From Miltoncostaea sp963762825 (GTDB lineage Bacteria; Actinomycetota; Thermoleophilia; Miltoncostaeales; Miltoncostaeaceae): 64,000 nt of DNA. The stretch is taken from assembly GCA_963762825.1 (NCBI GenBank), contig CAVXLZ010000001.1:1364001-1428000 (forward strand), written 5' to 3'. A program made the position numbers and the translations under genes. The stretch's first letter is position 1, and every line of letters begins with the position of its first letter. The notes under the pieces were generated by a model. The model had not been told where the DNA came from. It saw only the letters and a program-made list of their open reading frames with translations, and did not search any database. Positions 18,139-27,088 of this stretch are shown piece by piece.

Positions 18139-19611
18139 ATGACCCGCTCCACCCTCTCCCGCGCCGGTTGGGTGGTGCTCGGAGTGCTCTGGAGCCTCTA
18201 CGCCGCGAGATCCGTGCAGGCGGGCCTCGGCCTGGACGGCGGCCCGCTGGAGCTACTCCCCCACCAGCTCCTCGGCGACGTGCTGGTGGTGGCGAGCGCC
18301 CTGATCTGCCTCGCGCGACCACTCGTCCGGAGCGGCGACCGGATCGCCTGGCTGGTCCTCGGCCTCGGGCTGGCCTGCTGGGCCGCGGGGGACCTCTACC
18401 ACTCGATCGCATTCGCCGAGGCCGCCCTCCCGCCGCTGCCGTCCCTCAGCCACGGCCTCTGGCTCCTGGTCTATCCCGCGGGCGGCGCGACCCTCCTCCT
18501 GCTCGCCCGGAGGCGATTCTCCCGCATCCACCCGACCCTCGTGGTCAACGGGTCGATCGCCGCCCTGGCGGTCGCCGCGACAGGGGTGGCGGCGCTCTGG
18601 CGGCCGCTCCTGGACGCGCCGGCCGGCGGTGACCTCGCGCTCGGAACGCTGCTCGCCTACGCCCTTGCCGACGCCCTCCAGCTCGGACTCGTAGCGGCCG
18701 TGTTCACGCTGGTGGGGTGGCGACCGGATCGGGCGTGGAGCCTGCTCGGCGCCGGCCTCGCCACCGCGGCGATCGCCGACGGGCTCCTGGTGTACATGAG
18801 CGCCACCACCGAGGTCATCGAGGGGACCGCGCTCGACGCCCTGTTCCCCGCCGCCGGGCTCCTGCTCGCCGCCGCGGCCTGGCAACCCTCCGAGAGGCCC
18901 ACGCCGGTCGATGTCGAGCGCTGGGGGATGCTCATGACGCCCGCGGTCTGCTCGATCATCGCGGCGGGCCTCCTGATGTTCGGTCACTTCTTCCCCCTGC
19001 CGACGGTTGCCGTCCTGCTGGCGGGGGCGACCCTGGTCATGGTCTTCGTGCGGACGGCCTTCACGGTCCGGGAGAACCTCGCGCTTCTGGAGCTGCGCCG
19101 GGAGGAGTCGATCACGGACCACCTCACCGGCCTCGCCAATCGCCGCGAGTTCGATGCGCACCTGGCCGCCGAGGTCGAACGGGCGCATCGCCACGGCCGC
19201 GATCTGGCCCTCGTGCTCCTCGATCTGGACCACTTCAAGGTGATCAACGACCGCTACGGCCATGCGGTCGGCGACGCCGTGCTCACCGGGGTGGGCGCCG
19301 AACTCGGCCGGCAGGCCCGCCTGGGCGAGCTTGTGGCCCGCATCGGAGGCGAGGAGTTCGCCTGGCTCCTCCCGGAGACCGGAATCGACGACGCGATACA
19401 GGCGGCGGAGCGCGCCCGGGCAGCGATCGCCCAGGCCCCGCTGCCGGCGCGCCTGACCGTGACGCTCTCGGCCGGGGTGGGCGAGGCCTCTGACGCCCTC
19501 GATGCGGCAGGCCTCTTCCGGAACGCCGACGCAGCCCTCTACAGGGCCAAGGCCGACGGGCGCGACCGGGTCGCAAGCTGGAGGAGCCTGACGGAGGCGA
19601 GCCCGCAGTAG
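18139..19611 (+). CDS. Membrane-integral GGDEF diguanylate cyclase
   Basis: A 490-residue protein with about eight to ten membrane helices in residues 8-320 (for example WVVLGVLWSLYAARSV, LVLGLGLACWAAGDLY, AALAVAATGVAALW, LPTVAVLLAGATLVMVFV), then a GGDEF domain with DHLTGLANRREF and the active site RIGGEEF. The I-site position reads RLGE, not RxxD. ATG at 18139 was chosen since GTGs just upstream add only one or two residues. The membrane half may sense a signal; no known sensory domain was recognised. Confidence 0.88.
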   Translation: MTRSTLSRAGWVVLGVLWSLYAARSVQAGLGLDGGPLELLPHQLLGDVLVVASALICLARPLVRSGDRIAWLVLGLGLACWAAGDLYHSIAFAEAALPPLPSLSHGLWLLVYPAGGATLLLLARRRFSRIHPTLVVNGSIAALAVAATGVAALWRPLLDAPAGGDLALGTLLAYALADALQLGLVAAVFTLVGWRPDRAWSLLGAGLATAAIADGLLVYMSATTEVIEGTALDALFPAAGLLLAAAAWQPSERPTPVDVERWGMLMTPAVCSIIAAGLLMFGHFFPLPTVAVLLAGATLVMVFVRTAFTVRENLALLELRREESITDHLTGLANRREFDAHLAAEVERAHRHGRDLALVLLDLDHFKVINDRYGHAVGDAVLTGVGAELGRQARLGELVARIGGEEFAWLLPETGIDDAIQAAERARAAIAQAPLPARLTVTLSAGVGEASDALDAAGLFRNADAALYRAKADGRDRVASWRSLTEASPQ

Positions 19612-19691
19612 GAAGCATGGGGGACGGCACACCCCTGGGCGGCGAGTGCGGTGGCTTGACGCCCCGGCGCCACCCGCGGCGCCGGGAATCC

Positions 19692-21329
19692 TCAGTCCGC
19701 GGCTCCGGCCACCGAGAGCCACCGCGGCCGTCCCGACGACAGCGGGCCGGTGTTCCCGCCGCTGCCCGGGACATGGAGCACGCAGGTGTTCCTCCCCTTC
19801 TCCTTGGCCCAGTAGAGCGCCTCGTCGGCATACCGCACGAGGTCGTCGACGCTCGCGCCCGGATGCATCTGGGCGACGCCGGCGGAGACGGTGACGCGAC
19901 CGGCCTCGGGGAAGGGCGTGCCGACGATCGCCAGGCGGGCGCGCTCGGCCGCGGTTCGGGCCGCTGCCGCGTCCGTCTCGGGAAGGAGCCAGACGAACTC
20001 CTCGCCCCCGACCCGGGCCAAGGTATCGACCGAGCGCGCCAGGGCGCCCAACCGCCGGGCCACTTCGACGAGAACCCGGTCGCCGACCGGATGACCGTGG
20101 CTGTCGTTGATCCGCTTGAAGTGATCCAGATCGAGCAGGACGAGGCTCAGGGCCTGTCCGTGCCGGGCGGCCCGGTCGAAGTCGGCGCGCAGCCTCTCGT
20201 GGAACACCCTGTGGTTGGCCAACCCGGTCAGAGGATCGGTCCCCGCCTGGTCGATGAGGCGCTGGCGGCTCTCGGCATTGGCGATGGCGAGGGCGATCAG
20301 ATCGGCGAACCGCCCCAGGCGCTCGGCGGCACGAGGCGGCAGCCCTTCGTCCCGCTTGGTGGTCGCGAGCAGGGCGCCCCAGAGGCGGCCCGCGACGGCC
20401 ACCGGCGCAGCGACGCTCGCGCGGTACCCGTGCGCCAGCGCGTGGGCGCGCAGGGGCGACTCGGGCTCGAGCCGCGAGTAGTCGCCGATCTCAGCGGGCG
20501 CACTCGTGCGCGCGACGGTGGCGAGCGCGCCGCCCCCATCTGTGGGCAACAGATCCCCGATGACCGAGTGCGCTCCACGTGTGCCGACGACCGTCGCCCC
20601 CTCGGGCGAGAACCGGGCGACGATCGCCTCCTCCATTCCGAGCAGCCGAGCGGCCTCCCGTGCGGCCTGGGCGAAGATGATCTCAGGGGAGATATCGCCC
20701 GCGATCCTCGTGGCCACCCGGCGCAGCGAGGCCTGCTCGTCCGCCATGGCGCGGTTCTCCTCGAGGGCCTGGGCGGTCTCCACCTGAAGGCGGGCGTTCG
20801 CGAGCGCCAGGCTCGCCAGGTGGGCGAGGCCCCGCGCGGCCTGGAGCTCGATCGACGAGAACGTGCGTCGCCGCGAGTAGCTGATGAAGAGCGTGCCCAG
20901 CACGACGGGAGCGCCGTCGCCCGATACCGAGGCGTGATCCAGGCGCAGACCCAGGAACGCGCCCGCTCCGAGGCTCGCGGCGAGATCGGCCGGCACCAGG
21001 CGGCTGGCACCGGTGTCCTCGATGACCAGGAGGGGGTCCTGCTGGGACAACTGCAGCCGGAGGATCGGCAGGTTCTCCGTACCCGAGCCGATCGACCGCT
21101 CGAGATAGCCGCGCCGCCGAGGATCCTCCTCGGTGCTGTACACCGCCGAGACGTCGTCGCCGTCGGGATCGTGGACGTAGCAGGTGGCGCGATCGGCGCC
21201 GAGGGCGCTGCGTGCGGTGGCGGCGATGCCCTGCAGGGTCCCGGCGAGGTCCGGAGCACCGCCCAGCCCCGCGGCGACCGCCACGATTCCCTCGGCTCGC
21301 TGTCCGGGCGTTGCCCGCCCCTCCGGCAT
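19692..21329 (-). CDS. GAF-GAF-GGDEF diguanylate cyclase
   Basis: A 545-residue soluble protein on the opposite strand to the two other cyclases. Two GAF domains occupy about residues 10-185 and 190-355, linked by a helical segment (ANARLQVETAQALEENRAMA). The GGDEF domain (365-520) has DPLTGLANHRVF and RVGGEEF; here the I-site RSVD fits RxxD, unlike the two other cyclases in the window, so product feedback is expected only in this one. A poorly conserved tail of about 25 residues ends the protein. Confidence 0.9.
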   Translation of the reverse strand: MPEGRATPGQRAEGIVAVAAGLGGAPDLAGTLQGIAATARSALGADRATCYVHDPDGDDVSAVYSTEEDPRRRGYLERSIGSGTENLPILRLQLSQQDPLLVIEDTGASRLVPADLAASLGAGAFLGLRLDHASVSGDGAPVVLGTLFISYSRRRTFSSIELQAARGLAHLASLALANARLQVETAQALEENRAMADEQASLRRVATRIAGDISPEIIFAQAAREAARLLGMEEAIVARFSPEGATVVGTRGAHSVIGDLLPTDGGGALATVARTSAPAEIGDYSRLEPESPLRAHALAHGYRASVAAPVAVAGRLWGALLATTKRDEGLPPRAAERLGRFADLIALAIANAESRQRLIDQAGTDPLTGLANHRVFHERLRADFDRAARHGQALSLVLLDLDHFKRINDSHGHPVGDRVLVEVARRLGALARSVDTLARVGGEEFVWLLPETDAAAARTAAERARLAIVGTPFPEAGRVTVSAGVAQMHPGASVDDLVRYADEALYWAKEKGRNTCVLHVPGSGGNTGPLSSGRPRWLSVAGAAD

Positions 21330-21543
21330 CTGGCCTCTTCCTTCGTCTACAACCTGTGAAGTTCATCGGCCGTAATCGCTGCGAATCCAGCCCCAGGAGC
21401 AGCACAGAGCGCGGGTCCGTGACCCCGACGGGCCATCCGAGGCCCACCGCCGACGGCCCGGTCAGCGTCGGCAACCCGACGCCCGCCACGGTAGGACGCA
21501 CGGCGGATCTCCGGCTCACGGCACCGCATGACACGCTCGCAGG

Positions 21544-22026
21544 GTGTCGGGGTTGCCACGCAGCCGGTACCTGCTGCGGGCCAAGGACCTGGCCGACGCA
21601 CGGTACAGCGAGCCGCTCACCGTGGCGGATCTCGCGCGCGCGGCCCGGCTCTCGCGGGGACACTTCAGCAGCGAGTTCCGCCGGACCTTCGGGGAGCCGC
21701 CCCACCAGTACCTGCTCAGTCGCCGGCTGGAGCGGGCCGCTGCGCTCCTGCGCACCACGGACTGGACCGTGCTGAGGATCTGCCTCGCCGTCGGGTCGAG
21801 CAGTGTCGGTTCGTTCACCACCAGCTTCCGGCGGACATACGGGGTGACTCCGACTGCATATCGCGCCTCCTACCCGCCGGCGGCCGTGCACGCGTACATC
21901 CCAGCCTGTGTGGTGCGTGCGTACTCCCGCCCGCGAGTCCGGACGTTTCGAGAAGACACCACCCCTGGTGGCCTCGTAGAACCGGGGAACGACGAGGCGG
22001 TCCACCCGAAGGAGACTCGATCATGA
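21544..22026 (+). CDS. AraC family transcriptional regulator
   Basis: A 160-residue DNA-binding protein with the two AraC helix-turn-helix motifs (LTVADLARAARLSRGHFSSE and TVLRICLAVGSSSVGSFTTS, ending in FRRTYGVTPTAYR). It has almost no effector domain. GTG start at 21544. It overlaps the following VOC gene by 4 bp (ATGA), a pair often seen in actinobacteria, so it probably controls that operon. It is the last intact chromosomal gene before the integrative element. Confidence 0.88.
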   Translation: MSGLPRSRYLLRAKDLADARYSEPLTVADLARAARLSRGHFSSEFRRTFGEPPHQYLLSRRLERAAALLRTTDWTVLRICLAVGSSSVGSFTTSFRRTYGVTPTAYRASYPPAAVHAYIPACVVRAYSRPRVRTFREDTTPGGLVEPGNDEAVHPKETRS

Positions 22027-22453
22027 TCCGTATCGCCACCTCCCAGCTGTGGGTGCACGACCAGGACGAGGCGCTCGCCTTCTACACCGACAAGCTCGGG
22101 ATGGAGGTCCGGGCCGACGTCACGGTGGCCGAGATGGGCGACTTCCGCTGGCTCACCGTGGGCCCGCCGGGTCAGCCGGAGATCGCGATCGTGCTGATGG
22201 CGATCTCCGGTCCGCCGGTCGCCGACGAGGCCACCGCCGCACAGATCCGCGACCTGATGGGCAAGGGCATGGCCGGGACCGTCTTCCTGACCACCCCGGA
22301 CTGCCAGGGTCCCACGAGGAGCTGTCGGCCCGGGGCGTGGAGTTCACCGAGCCGCCGCAGCAGCAGCAGCAGTACGGCATCGACTGCGGGTTCCGCGACC
22401 CGTCGGGCAACAACCTGCGCCTCACCCAGCTCGACACGAGCTTCGCTGGCTGA
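22023..22453 (+). pseudogene. VOC/glyoxalase family protein with a frameshift
   Basis: Starts as a normal vicinal-oxygen-chelate protein (MIRIATSQLWVHDQDEALAF, YTDKLGMEVRADVTVAEMGD, RWLTVGPPGQPEIAIVL). The frame changes at 22306-22314: upstream ends TVFLTTPDCQ, downstream continues in another frame as HEELSARGVEFTEPP and IDCGFRDPSGNNLRLTQ. One missing base (about 143 residues if restored) explains it. Only 46 bp of further sequence separates its stop from the att repeat. Whether this is a true pseudogene or a base-call error cannot be decided here. Confidence 0.7.
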
Positions 22454-22499
22454 CCAGTTCTGGACGTTGATCGGAGCCCCACATGAGCGGGCGTCTTCA

Positions 22500-22547
22500 A
22501 CGAAGCGGACGACGAGGCTCGAACTCGCGACCTTCGGCTTGGGAAGC
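22500..22547. repeat. Distal attachment-site repeat (tRNA-Gly 3' fragment)
   Basis: 48 bp identical to 34408-34455, covering anticodon loop to discriminator of tRNA-Gly(CCC). The rest of the tRNA is absent here (the sequence diverges after GGGAAGC), so this is an att scar and not a gene. Confidence 0.93.
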
Positions 22548-22585
22548 ACGTTCTGGCGGTTCTGCGGGGTCGTCGGTTGCGACCT

Positions 22586-22688
22586 GAAATCCGCTCTGGC
22601 GCAGGGATTTCTTGGCGTTCTGAGCGGGGTGCTCGTGCGCTCGAATCGGCGCTTCTGCGCGCCTCGTGTGGGATGGACGTGGGATGGA
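22586..22688. other. Possible oriT or relaxase-binding region
   Basis: Upstream of the relaxase gene, a 7-bp inverted repeat (GAAATCC 22586-22592, GGATTTC 22605-22611) and two direct copies of GTGGGATGGA (22668-22677, 22679-22688) spaced by 11 bp, one helical turn. MobF oriTs usually lie next to the relaxase gene and contain such repeats. The nic site is not identified; this is inference from position. Confidence 0.35.
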
Positions 22689-22777
22689 ATCGTGGCTCGG
22701 CCGGGGCCCAGCCTTCTTCATTTCGCACCGTGGTGCATCTGCGTCCCGCTCGATCGGTCTTCCTTTGGCGGTGCGCG

Positions 22778-25606
22778 GTGCTGAGCGTCGCAAAGCTCGC
22801 TCTGGGCCAGGAGGCCTACTACGAGCAGCAGGTCGCCCTCGGCCTCGATGACTACTACGCGGGTCGTGGTGAGTCGCCGGGGCTCTGGGCGGGCTCGGGA
22901 GCGGAGGGCCTCGATCTGTCGGGCGTCGTCAGCGACGGCGACCTCGGCACGCTCCTTCGCGGACTGAGCCCCGCCGACGGTATCCGTCTACGTGCCCCCG
23001 CCAAGGAGCGCACGATCACCGTGCGCGCGCTCGATGAGGCGAGCGGCGAGTGGCGCGGCGAGGCAAAGACGCTCGCGCCGGTGGCGGGATACGACCTGGT
23101 CTTCTCGTGCCCGAAGAGCGTCAGCCTCCTGCACGCGCTGACCGAGGATGAGTCGGTGCGGCGTGCGATCTCCGACGCCCACGAGGCCTCCTGGCAGACG
23201 GCGCTCTCCTACCTGGAGTCGGAAGCCTGCGTGGTGCGCCGCGGCCGGGGCGGTGCGATCCGAGAGCACGGGGACGGCTTCGTCGCCGCTGCCTTCCGTC
23301 ATCGCACCAGCCGCGCCCAGGATCCGCACCTTCACACCCACGTGATCGTGGCCAACCTGGCGCGGTCCTCGGATGGGAAGTGGCGCGCGCTCGACGGCGA
23401 GGCGATCCTTCGGACCTACCGCCTGGCGGCCGGCTACCTCTACGAGGCCAACCTTCGCGGCGAGCTCTCGCGTTCGCTCGGCGTTCGCTGGAGCGAGCCG
23501 GTCAAGGGGATGGGCGAGATCGAGGGCGTGCCCACCGAGGCGCTTCGCGCCTTCTCCACCCGTCGCCAGTCGCTACTCGAGCACATGGAGGCGATGGGCA
23601 CCTCGGGCTTCGCGGCATCACGGGTCGCCGCCCTTGCGACCCGTGAGCGCAAGGAGCGGGTCGACCTGCCGCAGCTGCGCGAGTCCTGGCTCGACCGCGC
23701 ATCGCAGATGGGCCTCGGAGCCAACGAGCTCCGAGGCCTCCTCGACCGCGAGCCGGCACGGGAGTTCGAGTTGCCGACGATCACCGCGGACGACCTCACC
23801 GCGTACCAGGCGACGATCACGACGCCCGAGATCGTGCGGGCCGTGGCGGGCGCCGCGCGCGAGGGCGCGAGCGTCGAGTCGGTGCTCGCCGAGGTCGGGC
23901 GGATCGCCCGCGGAGCCGAGGTCACGCAAGTCGGAGACGACGCGGCACCCGGACGACCGGCGCGCTTCACCACGGCGAGCCTGCTCGATCTCGAGCGCGA
24001 GGCTCTCGAGATCGGCCTGGGGGGTCGTGAGGCGGGTGCTCCGCGCGCCGAGATCTCGCAGGTGATGTCGGCGCTCGCCAATGCCCCCGTCCGACTCTCC
24101 GAGGAGCAGCGCACGCTCGTCGCAACGGGCGCGCTGTCTCCGGATCGGGTCGTCTGCGTGGTCGGGCTCGCCGGGGCGGGCAAGACGACCGGGCTTCGCG
24201 TTCTCGGTGACGCCCTGGAGCGCTCAGGCGTTCCGGTGCTCGGAGCGGCACCGAGCGGTCGGGCGGCGGATGAGCTTCGCCAGGCGACCGAGATCCCGGC
24301 GAGGACCCTCCACTCCCTGCTGGGCGAGGCCCGTCGCTCCGGCGGGCTACCGCACGGGTGCGTCCTGGTGATCGACGAGGCAGGGATGGCCGAGACACGG
24401 GTGCTCGCTCCTGTCCTGCGTCTGGTGGAGGAGGCCGGCGGCAAGGCGATCCTGGTCGGCGACCCGGCCCAGCTTCCGGCCGTCGGGGCGGGCGGGCTCT
24501 ACGCGACGCTCTGTGATCAGCTTGGGGCGGTGCGACTCACCGAGAACCGCCGCCAGCACGAGCCGGCCGAGCGCGATGCTCTCTCTCAGCTGCGCGACGG
24601 TGACGCCGAGGGCTACCTCGGACACGCCGCTCGCGAGGGCCGCCTTCTCGTGGCCGACGATGCGACCCATGCCAAGGAGCGGCTGCTGGACGATTGGTGG
24701 TCTGTTGCGGGCGAGGGCAACCTCCGAGAGGTCGTCATGCTCGCCCACCGGCGCGCCGACGTCGCCGAGCTGAACGAGGGCGCGCGGGCGCTGCTGCGGC
24801 AGGCCGGTCGATTGGGCGAGCAAGCCCTGACGGTCGGCGAGCGTGAGTGGCGCTCCGGCGACCGAGTGATCTGCCGCCAGAACGATCCAAGGCTCGGGGT
24901 CTGCAACGGAACGCGCGCGACCGTGCGCGACATCGAGCCGGTGCTCGGGATCGTCACCCTCCAGCTCGACGGCGGTCCGATCCGTCAGGTCCCGGCTCGC
25001 TATGCGGCCGAACACCTCGAGCACGGCTACGCACTCACCGGCCACGCCGCCCAGGGGGCGAGCGTCGAGCGTGCCTTCGTACTCGTGCGCGCGGAGGGCG
25101 CCATGGCCGAGTGGGGCTACGTGGCCGCCTCGCGTGCCCGGACCGAGACCCGCCTCTACGCCGTCGGACCGGAGCTGGTCGACGACGCCGGACTCGCCCG
25201 CAACGACGCGGAGCCCGCGGCACGCCGCCTCGCGGGCGCGCTCACGCGGGCCGCGGCGGAGCCGTCCGCGGTCGGAAGGGCTGAACGGGACCCCGAAGCG
25301 CTCTCGCCGAGGCAGATGGCGCGCGAGCGACTGGCGAGCGAGATCGAATCGCGAGGGCGTCTGCTGGCATCGACGCGGCAGCAGCTCGCGGACCTCGGCT
25401 GGGTCGGTCGCCGCCTCCATGGTCCTGTCCTTCGCGAGCAGATCGACGGCCAGTTGCGCGCCCTCGCCGACCTTCGCTTGAAGCTGCGCGGGCTTCCGGC
25501 CATCGACCCTCGACCACGACCGCTCGGTCCCGAGCGGTCGTGGGCTCTCGAGAGCGAGCGGTCCATCCAGCCGCCGATCAAGCGAGGGATGGACCTCGAG
25601 CGCTGA
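22778..25606 (+). CDS. MobF-type relaxase-helicase (TrwC/TraA-like)
   Basis: A 942-residue conjugative relaxase. The N-terminal domain has tyrosines in EAYYEQQVALGLDDYYAGRG (candidate nicking residues) and the three-His metal site DPHLHTHVIVAN; VAGYDLVFSCPKSVSLLHAL is also typical. The C-terminal half is a RecD2/UvrD-like helicase with Walker A VVGLAGAGKTTGL, Walker B VLVIDEAGM, and GDPAQLPAVGAGG, LTENRRQ, ALTGHAAQGASVERAFVL. GTG at 22778 was chosen because MobF similarity starts at once (LSVAKLALGQEAYY). It would nick and unwind the element for transfer. Confidence 0.92.
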   Translation: MLSVAKLALGQEAYYEQQVALGLDDYYAGRGESPGLWAGSGAEGLDLSGVVSDGDLGTLLRGLSPADGIRLRAPAKERTITVRALDEASGEWRGEAKTLAPVAGYDLVFSCPKSVSLLHALTEDESVRRAISDAHEASWQTALSYLESEACVVRRGRGGAIREHGDGFVAAAFRHRTSRAQDPHLHTHVIVANLARSSDGKWRALDGEAILRTYRLAAGYLYEANLRGELSRSLGVRWSEPVKGMGEIEGVPTEALRAFSTRRQSLLEHMEAMGTSGFAASRVAALATRERKERVDLPQLRESWLDRASQMGLGANELRGLLDREPAREFELPTITADDLTAYQATITTPEIVRAVAGAAREGASVESVLAEVGRIARGAEVTQVGDDAAPGRPARFTTASLLDLEREALEIGLGGREAGAPRAEISQVMSALANAPVRLSEEQRTLVATGALSPDRVVCVVGLAGAGKTTGLRVLGDALERSGVPVLGAAPSGRAADELRQATEIPARTLHSLLGEARRSGGLPHGCVLVIDEAGMAETRVLAPVLRLVEEAGGKAILVGDPAQLPAVGAGGLYATLCDQLGAVRLTENRRQHEPAERDALSQLRDGDAEGYLGHAAREGRLLVADDATHAKERLLDDWWSVAGEGNLREVVMLAHRRADVAELNEGARALLRQAGRLGEQALTVGEREWRSGDRVICRQNDPRLGVCNGTRATVRDIEPVLGIVTLQLDGGPIRQVPARYAAEHLEHGYALTGHAAQGASVERAFVLVRAEGAMAEWGYVAASRARTETRLYAVGPELVDDAGLARNDAEPAARRLAGALTRAAAEPSAVGRAERDPEALSPRQMARERLASEIESRGRLLASTRQQLADLGWVGRRLHGPVLREQIDGQLRALADLRLKLRGLPAIDPRPRPLGPERSWALESERSIQPPIKRGMDLER
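25514..25543. repeat. Perfect 14-bp inverted repeat inside the relaxase 3' end
   Basis: Arms CCACGACCGCTCGG (25514-25527) and CCGAGCGGTCGTGG (25530-25543) with a 2-nt spacer, within the coding sequence about 20 codons before the stop. It would form a very stable DNA cruciform or RNA hairpin. Confidence 0.8.
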
Positions 25607-25671
25607 AGTCTTCCGCGACTCCGACGCTTTTCGTGATCTTCCTCACGCAGAGCATCGCGAAGCCCGCCACG

Positions 25672-26046
25672 CTACGACCGCGCTCGGGGCAGTCGCCGAG
25701 CGGTGACCGCCAGCTCGAGTCGGTCTCCGCGCCGACCCCGCGGGCGTCGAGGAGCCGAGGCGCCGAGGCGCCGAGGCGCCAGGCTCGCGATCCGCGCTGA
25801 AGAGGTCGTCAAGTTCGGAGATCTAGCCGTGAGCGCGACGGCTGCCGGAGAGGCTGGGCCGGTCGGTCGGTTGGTGATGTCCAGTTCGGCCGCTCCGGCC
25901 TGATCGAACGGCCAGTCAGCGAGAGCGCGGCTTTGGCGCATACACGCCAGCGCTCGGATTGAGTCGCGAAGCTCGTCCGAGGCTACGATGACCGTGCTGT
26001 CGAGAAGCCCCGGGGCGGCGGCGGCGCGCTTGCCCGGGGTCGGCAT
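25672..26046 (-). CDS. Hypothetical protein downstream of hepT
   Basis: A 124-residue open frame starting with ATG at 26046, 3 bp after the hepT stop, so it could be a third gene of the mntA-hepT operon. The first 60 residues look protein-like (STVIVASDELRDSIRALACM, ALADWPFDQAGAAELDI). The last 40 are Arg/Pro/Ala rich and partly encoded by an 8-bp tandem repeat, which weakens the case. No family recognised. Confidence 0.35.
   Translation of the reverse strand: MPTPGKRAAAAPGLLDSTVIVASDELRDSIRALACMRQSRALADWPFDQAGAAELDITNRPTGPASPAAVALTARSPNLTTSSARIASLAPRRLGASAPRRPRGRRGDRLELAVTARRLPRARS
25754..25780. repeat. 8-bp tandem repeat
   Basis: Three copies of GCCGAGGC plus a partial fourth, in the convergent region between the relaxase and the hepT operon. 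Possible replication-slippage site. Confidence 0.8.
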
Positions 26047-26049
26047 TCT

Positions 26050-26400
26050 CTAGGTATCGGTGAGTCTTCTAACTCGCAGCGACAGATCGGCCAGGTCCCT
26101 CTCGACGACCTCGCGGATGACCGACGGGTCGATCAAGAAGTACTCGTGGGCAAGCCGGTTGCGCAGTCCGACGATCGCCCTCCAAGGGATCTCAGGATCC
26201 AGCTCCTTCACCTCGTCCGGTAGGGCGGCGATCGCTTCGCCGATCACGATCAACTGGTAGTGCACCGCGTCCTTATAGACATCCGCCTCGGCCGGGTCAC
26301 GCTCGTAGGAGGCCTCCTTCATGGTCTTCGTGTGACTCTCAATCCTCGCCACCGCCTGGAGGATGTCCCAGAGTCGTTCATTGGCCTCGCGCGGCGTCAC
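26050..26400 (-). CDS. hepT: HepT-like HEPN ribonuclease toxin
   Basis: A 116-residue HEPN-domain protein (DUF86/HepT). The RNase motif R-x4-H-x-Y is present in RNRLAHEYF; its Tyr is the residue AMPylated by MntA in studied pairs. Other typical parts are DAVHYQLIVIGEAIAALPDE and IPWRAIVGLRNR. GTG start at 26400 directly abuts the stop of the nucleotidyltransferase gene, so both are translated from one message. Predicted to cleave RNA unless silenced by its partner. Confidence 0.9.
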   Translation of the reverse strand: MTPREANERLWDILQAVARIESHTKTMKEASYERDPAEADVYKDAVHYQLIVIGEAIAALPDEVKELDPEIPWRAIVGLRNRLAHEYFLIDPSVIREVVERDLADLSLRVRRLTDT

Positions 26401-26895
26401 CTAGAGCGCAATCAAGTCTGCGTAAACCGCCTCGGAGACGCCCCCTTTGAGCATCTGCTCGGTTCCGACATCCACTGGGACCGAGAGACGCTCGGAAAGC
26501 TCGATCTGAAGGCGCTCGAGGTCGAGAAGCGTGCGCCCTGTCTCCATCTCCACAAGAAGGTCGATGTCGCTGTCGAAGCGATCTTCACCCCGCGCAACCG
26601 AGCCAAAAACTCGCGGCGAAGAGGCGCCATGCCGGCGGCAGATCTCGAGGATGTCGTCTCTGTGCCGCTCGAGCACGCGCCCCCGTGGACCGCTCAGCCG
26701 CGGCACCGCCCGTAGCTCAAGGCGCAAACCAAGAGCGCGAAACAGCCGCTCGAGGGTCTCGATGCTCGGAACGACACGTCCCGCTTCGTAGCGCGCGATT
26801 GCTGCCTGTGAGGTTTGGGCAGCCCTAGCGAGGTGCCGCTGGCTGACACCTGCCGAACGACGCGCGCTGCGCAGAACTGATGCGATCTGTTCCAT
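26401..26895 (-). CDS. mntA: HTH-MntA fusion antitoxin (XRE domain plus minimal nucleotidyltransferase)
   Basis: A 164-residue protein. Residues 1-60 are an XRE helix-turn-helix (LRSARRSAGVSQRHLARAAQ, SQAAIARYEAGRVVPSIETL). Residues about 75-164 are a minimal nucleotidyltransferase with the motif GSVARGEDRFDSDIDLLVE (GS...DxD). In MntA-HepT pairs this enzyme AMPylates and so neutralises the HEPN toxin. The fused HTH suggests that the antitoxin also represses its own operon. ATG at 26895 gives the HTH start. Confidence 0.88.
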   Translation of the reverse strand: MEQIASVLRSARRSAGVSQRHLARAAQTSQAAIARYEAGRVVPSIETLERLFRALGLRLELRAVPRLSGPRGRVLERHRDDILEICRRHGASSPRVFGSVARGEDRFDSDIDLLVEMETGRTLLDLERLQIELSERLSVPVDVGTEQMLKGGVSEAVYADLIAL

Positions 26896-27088
26896 GCGCA
26901 GAATGATGCCGGTCAAGGCATCATGGCGCAACAGCTGCCCAGAAAGCCCGCTGCGCGGAGCCGACGGGAAGGGGTCCTGACCCAACCTCGTCGGGAAGGG
27001 ATGACTAATGCGGGTCGTCCTGGACGGCTGCGATACTCCGCGCCTGTAAGGGGGTGCTGTCAAGTGATGACGACAAGTCGCCACGCAC

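Noticed and set aside
22500..22547. Second tRNA-Gly gene
   Set aside because: Only the 3' half from the anticodon loop is present; it is an attachment-site copy.
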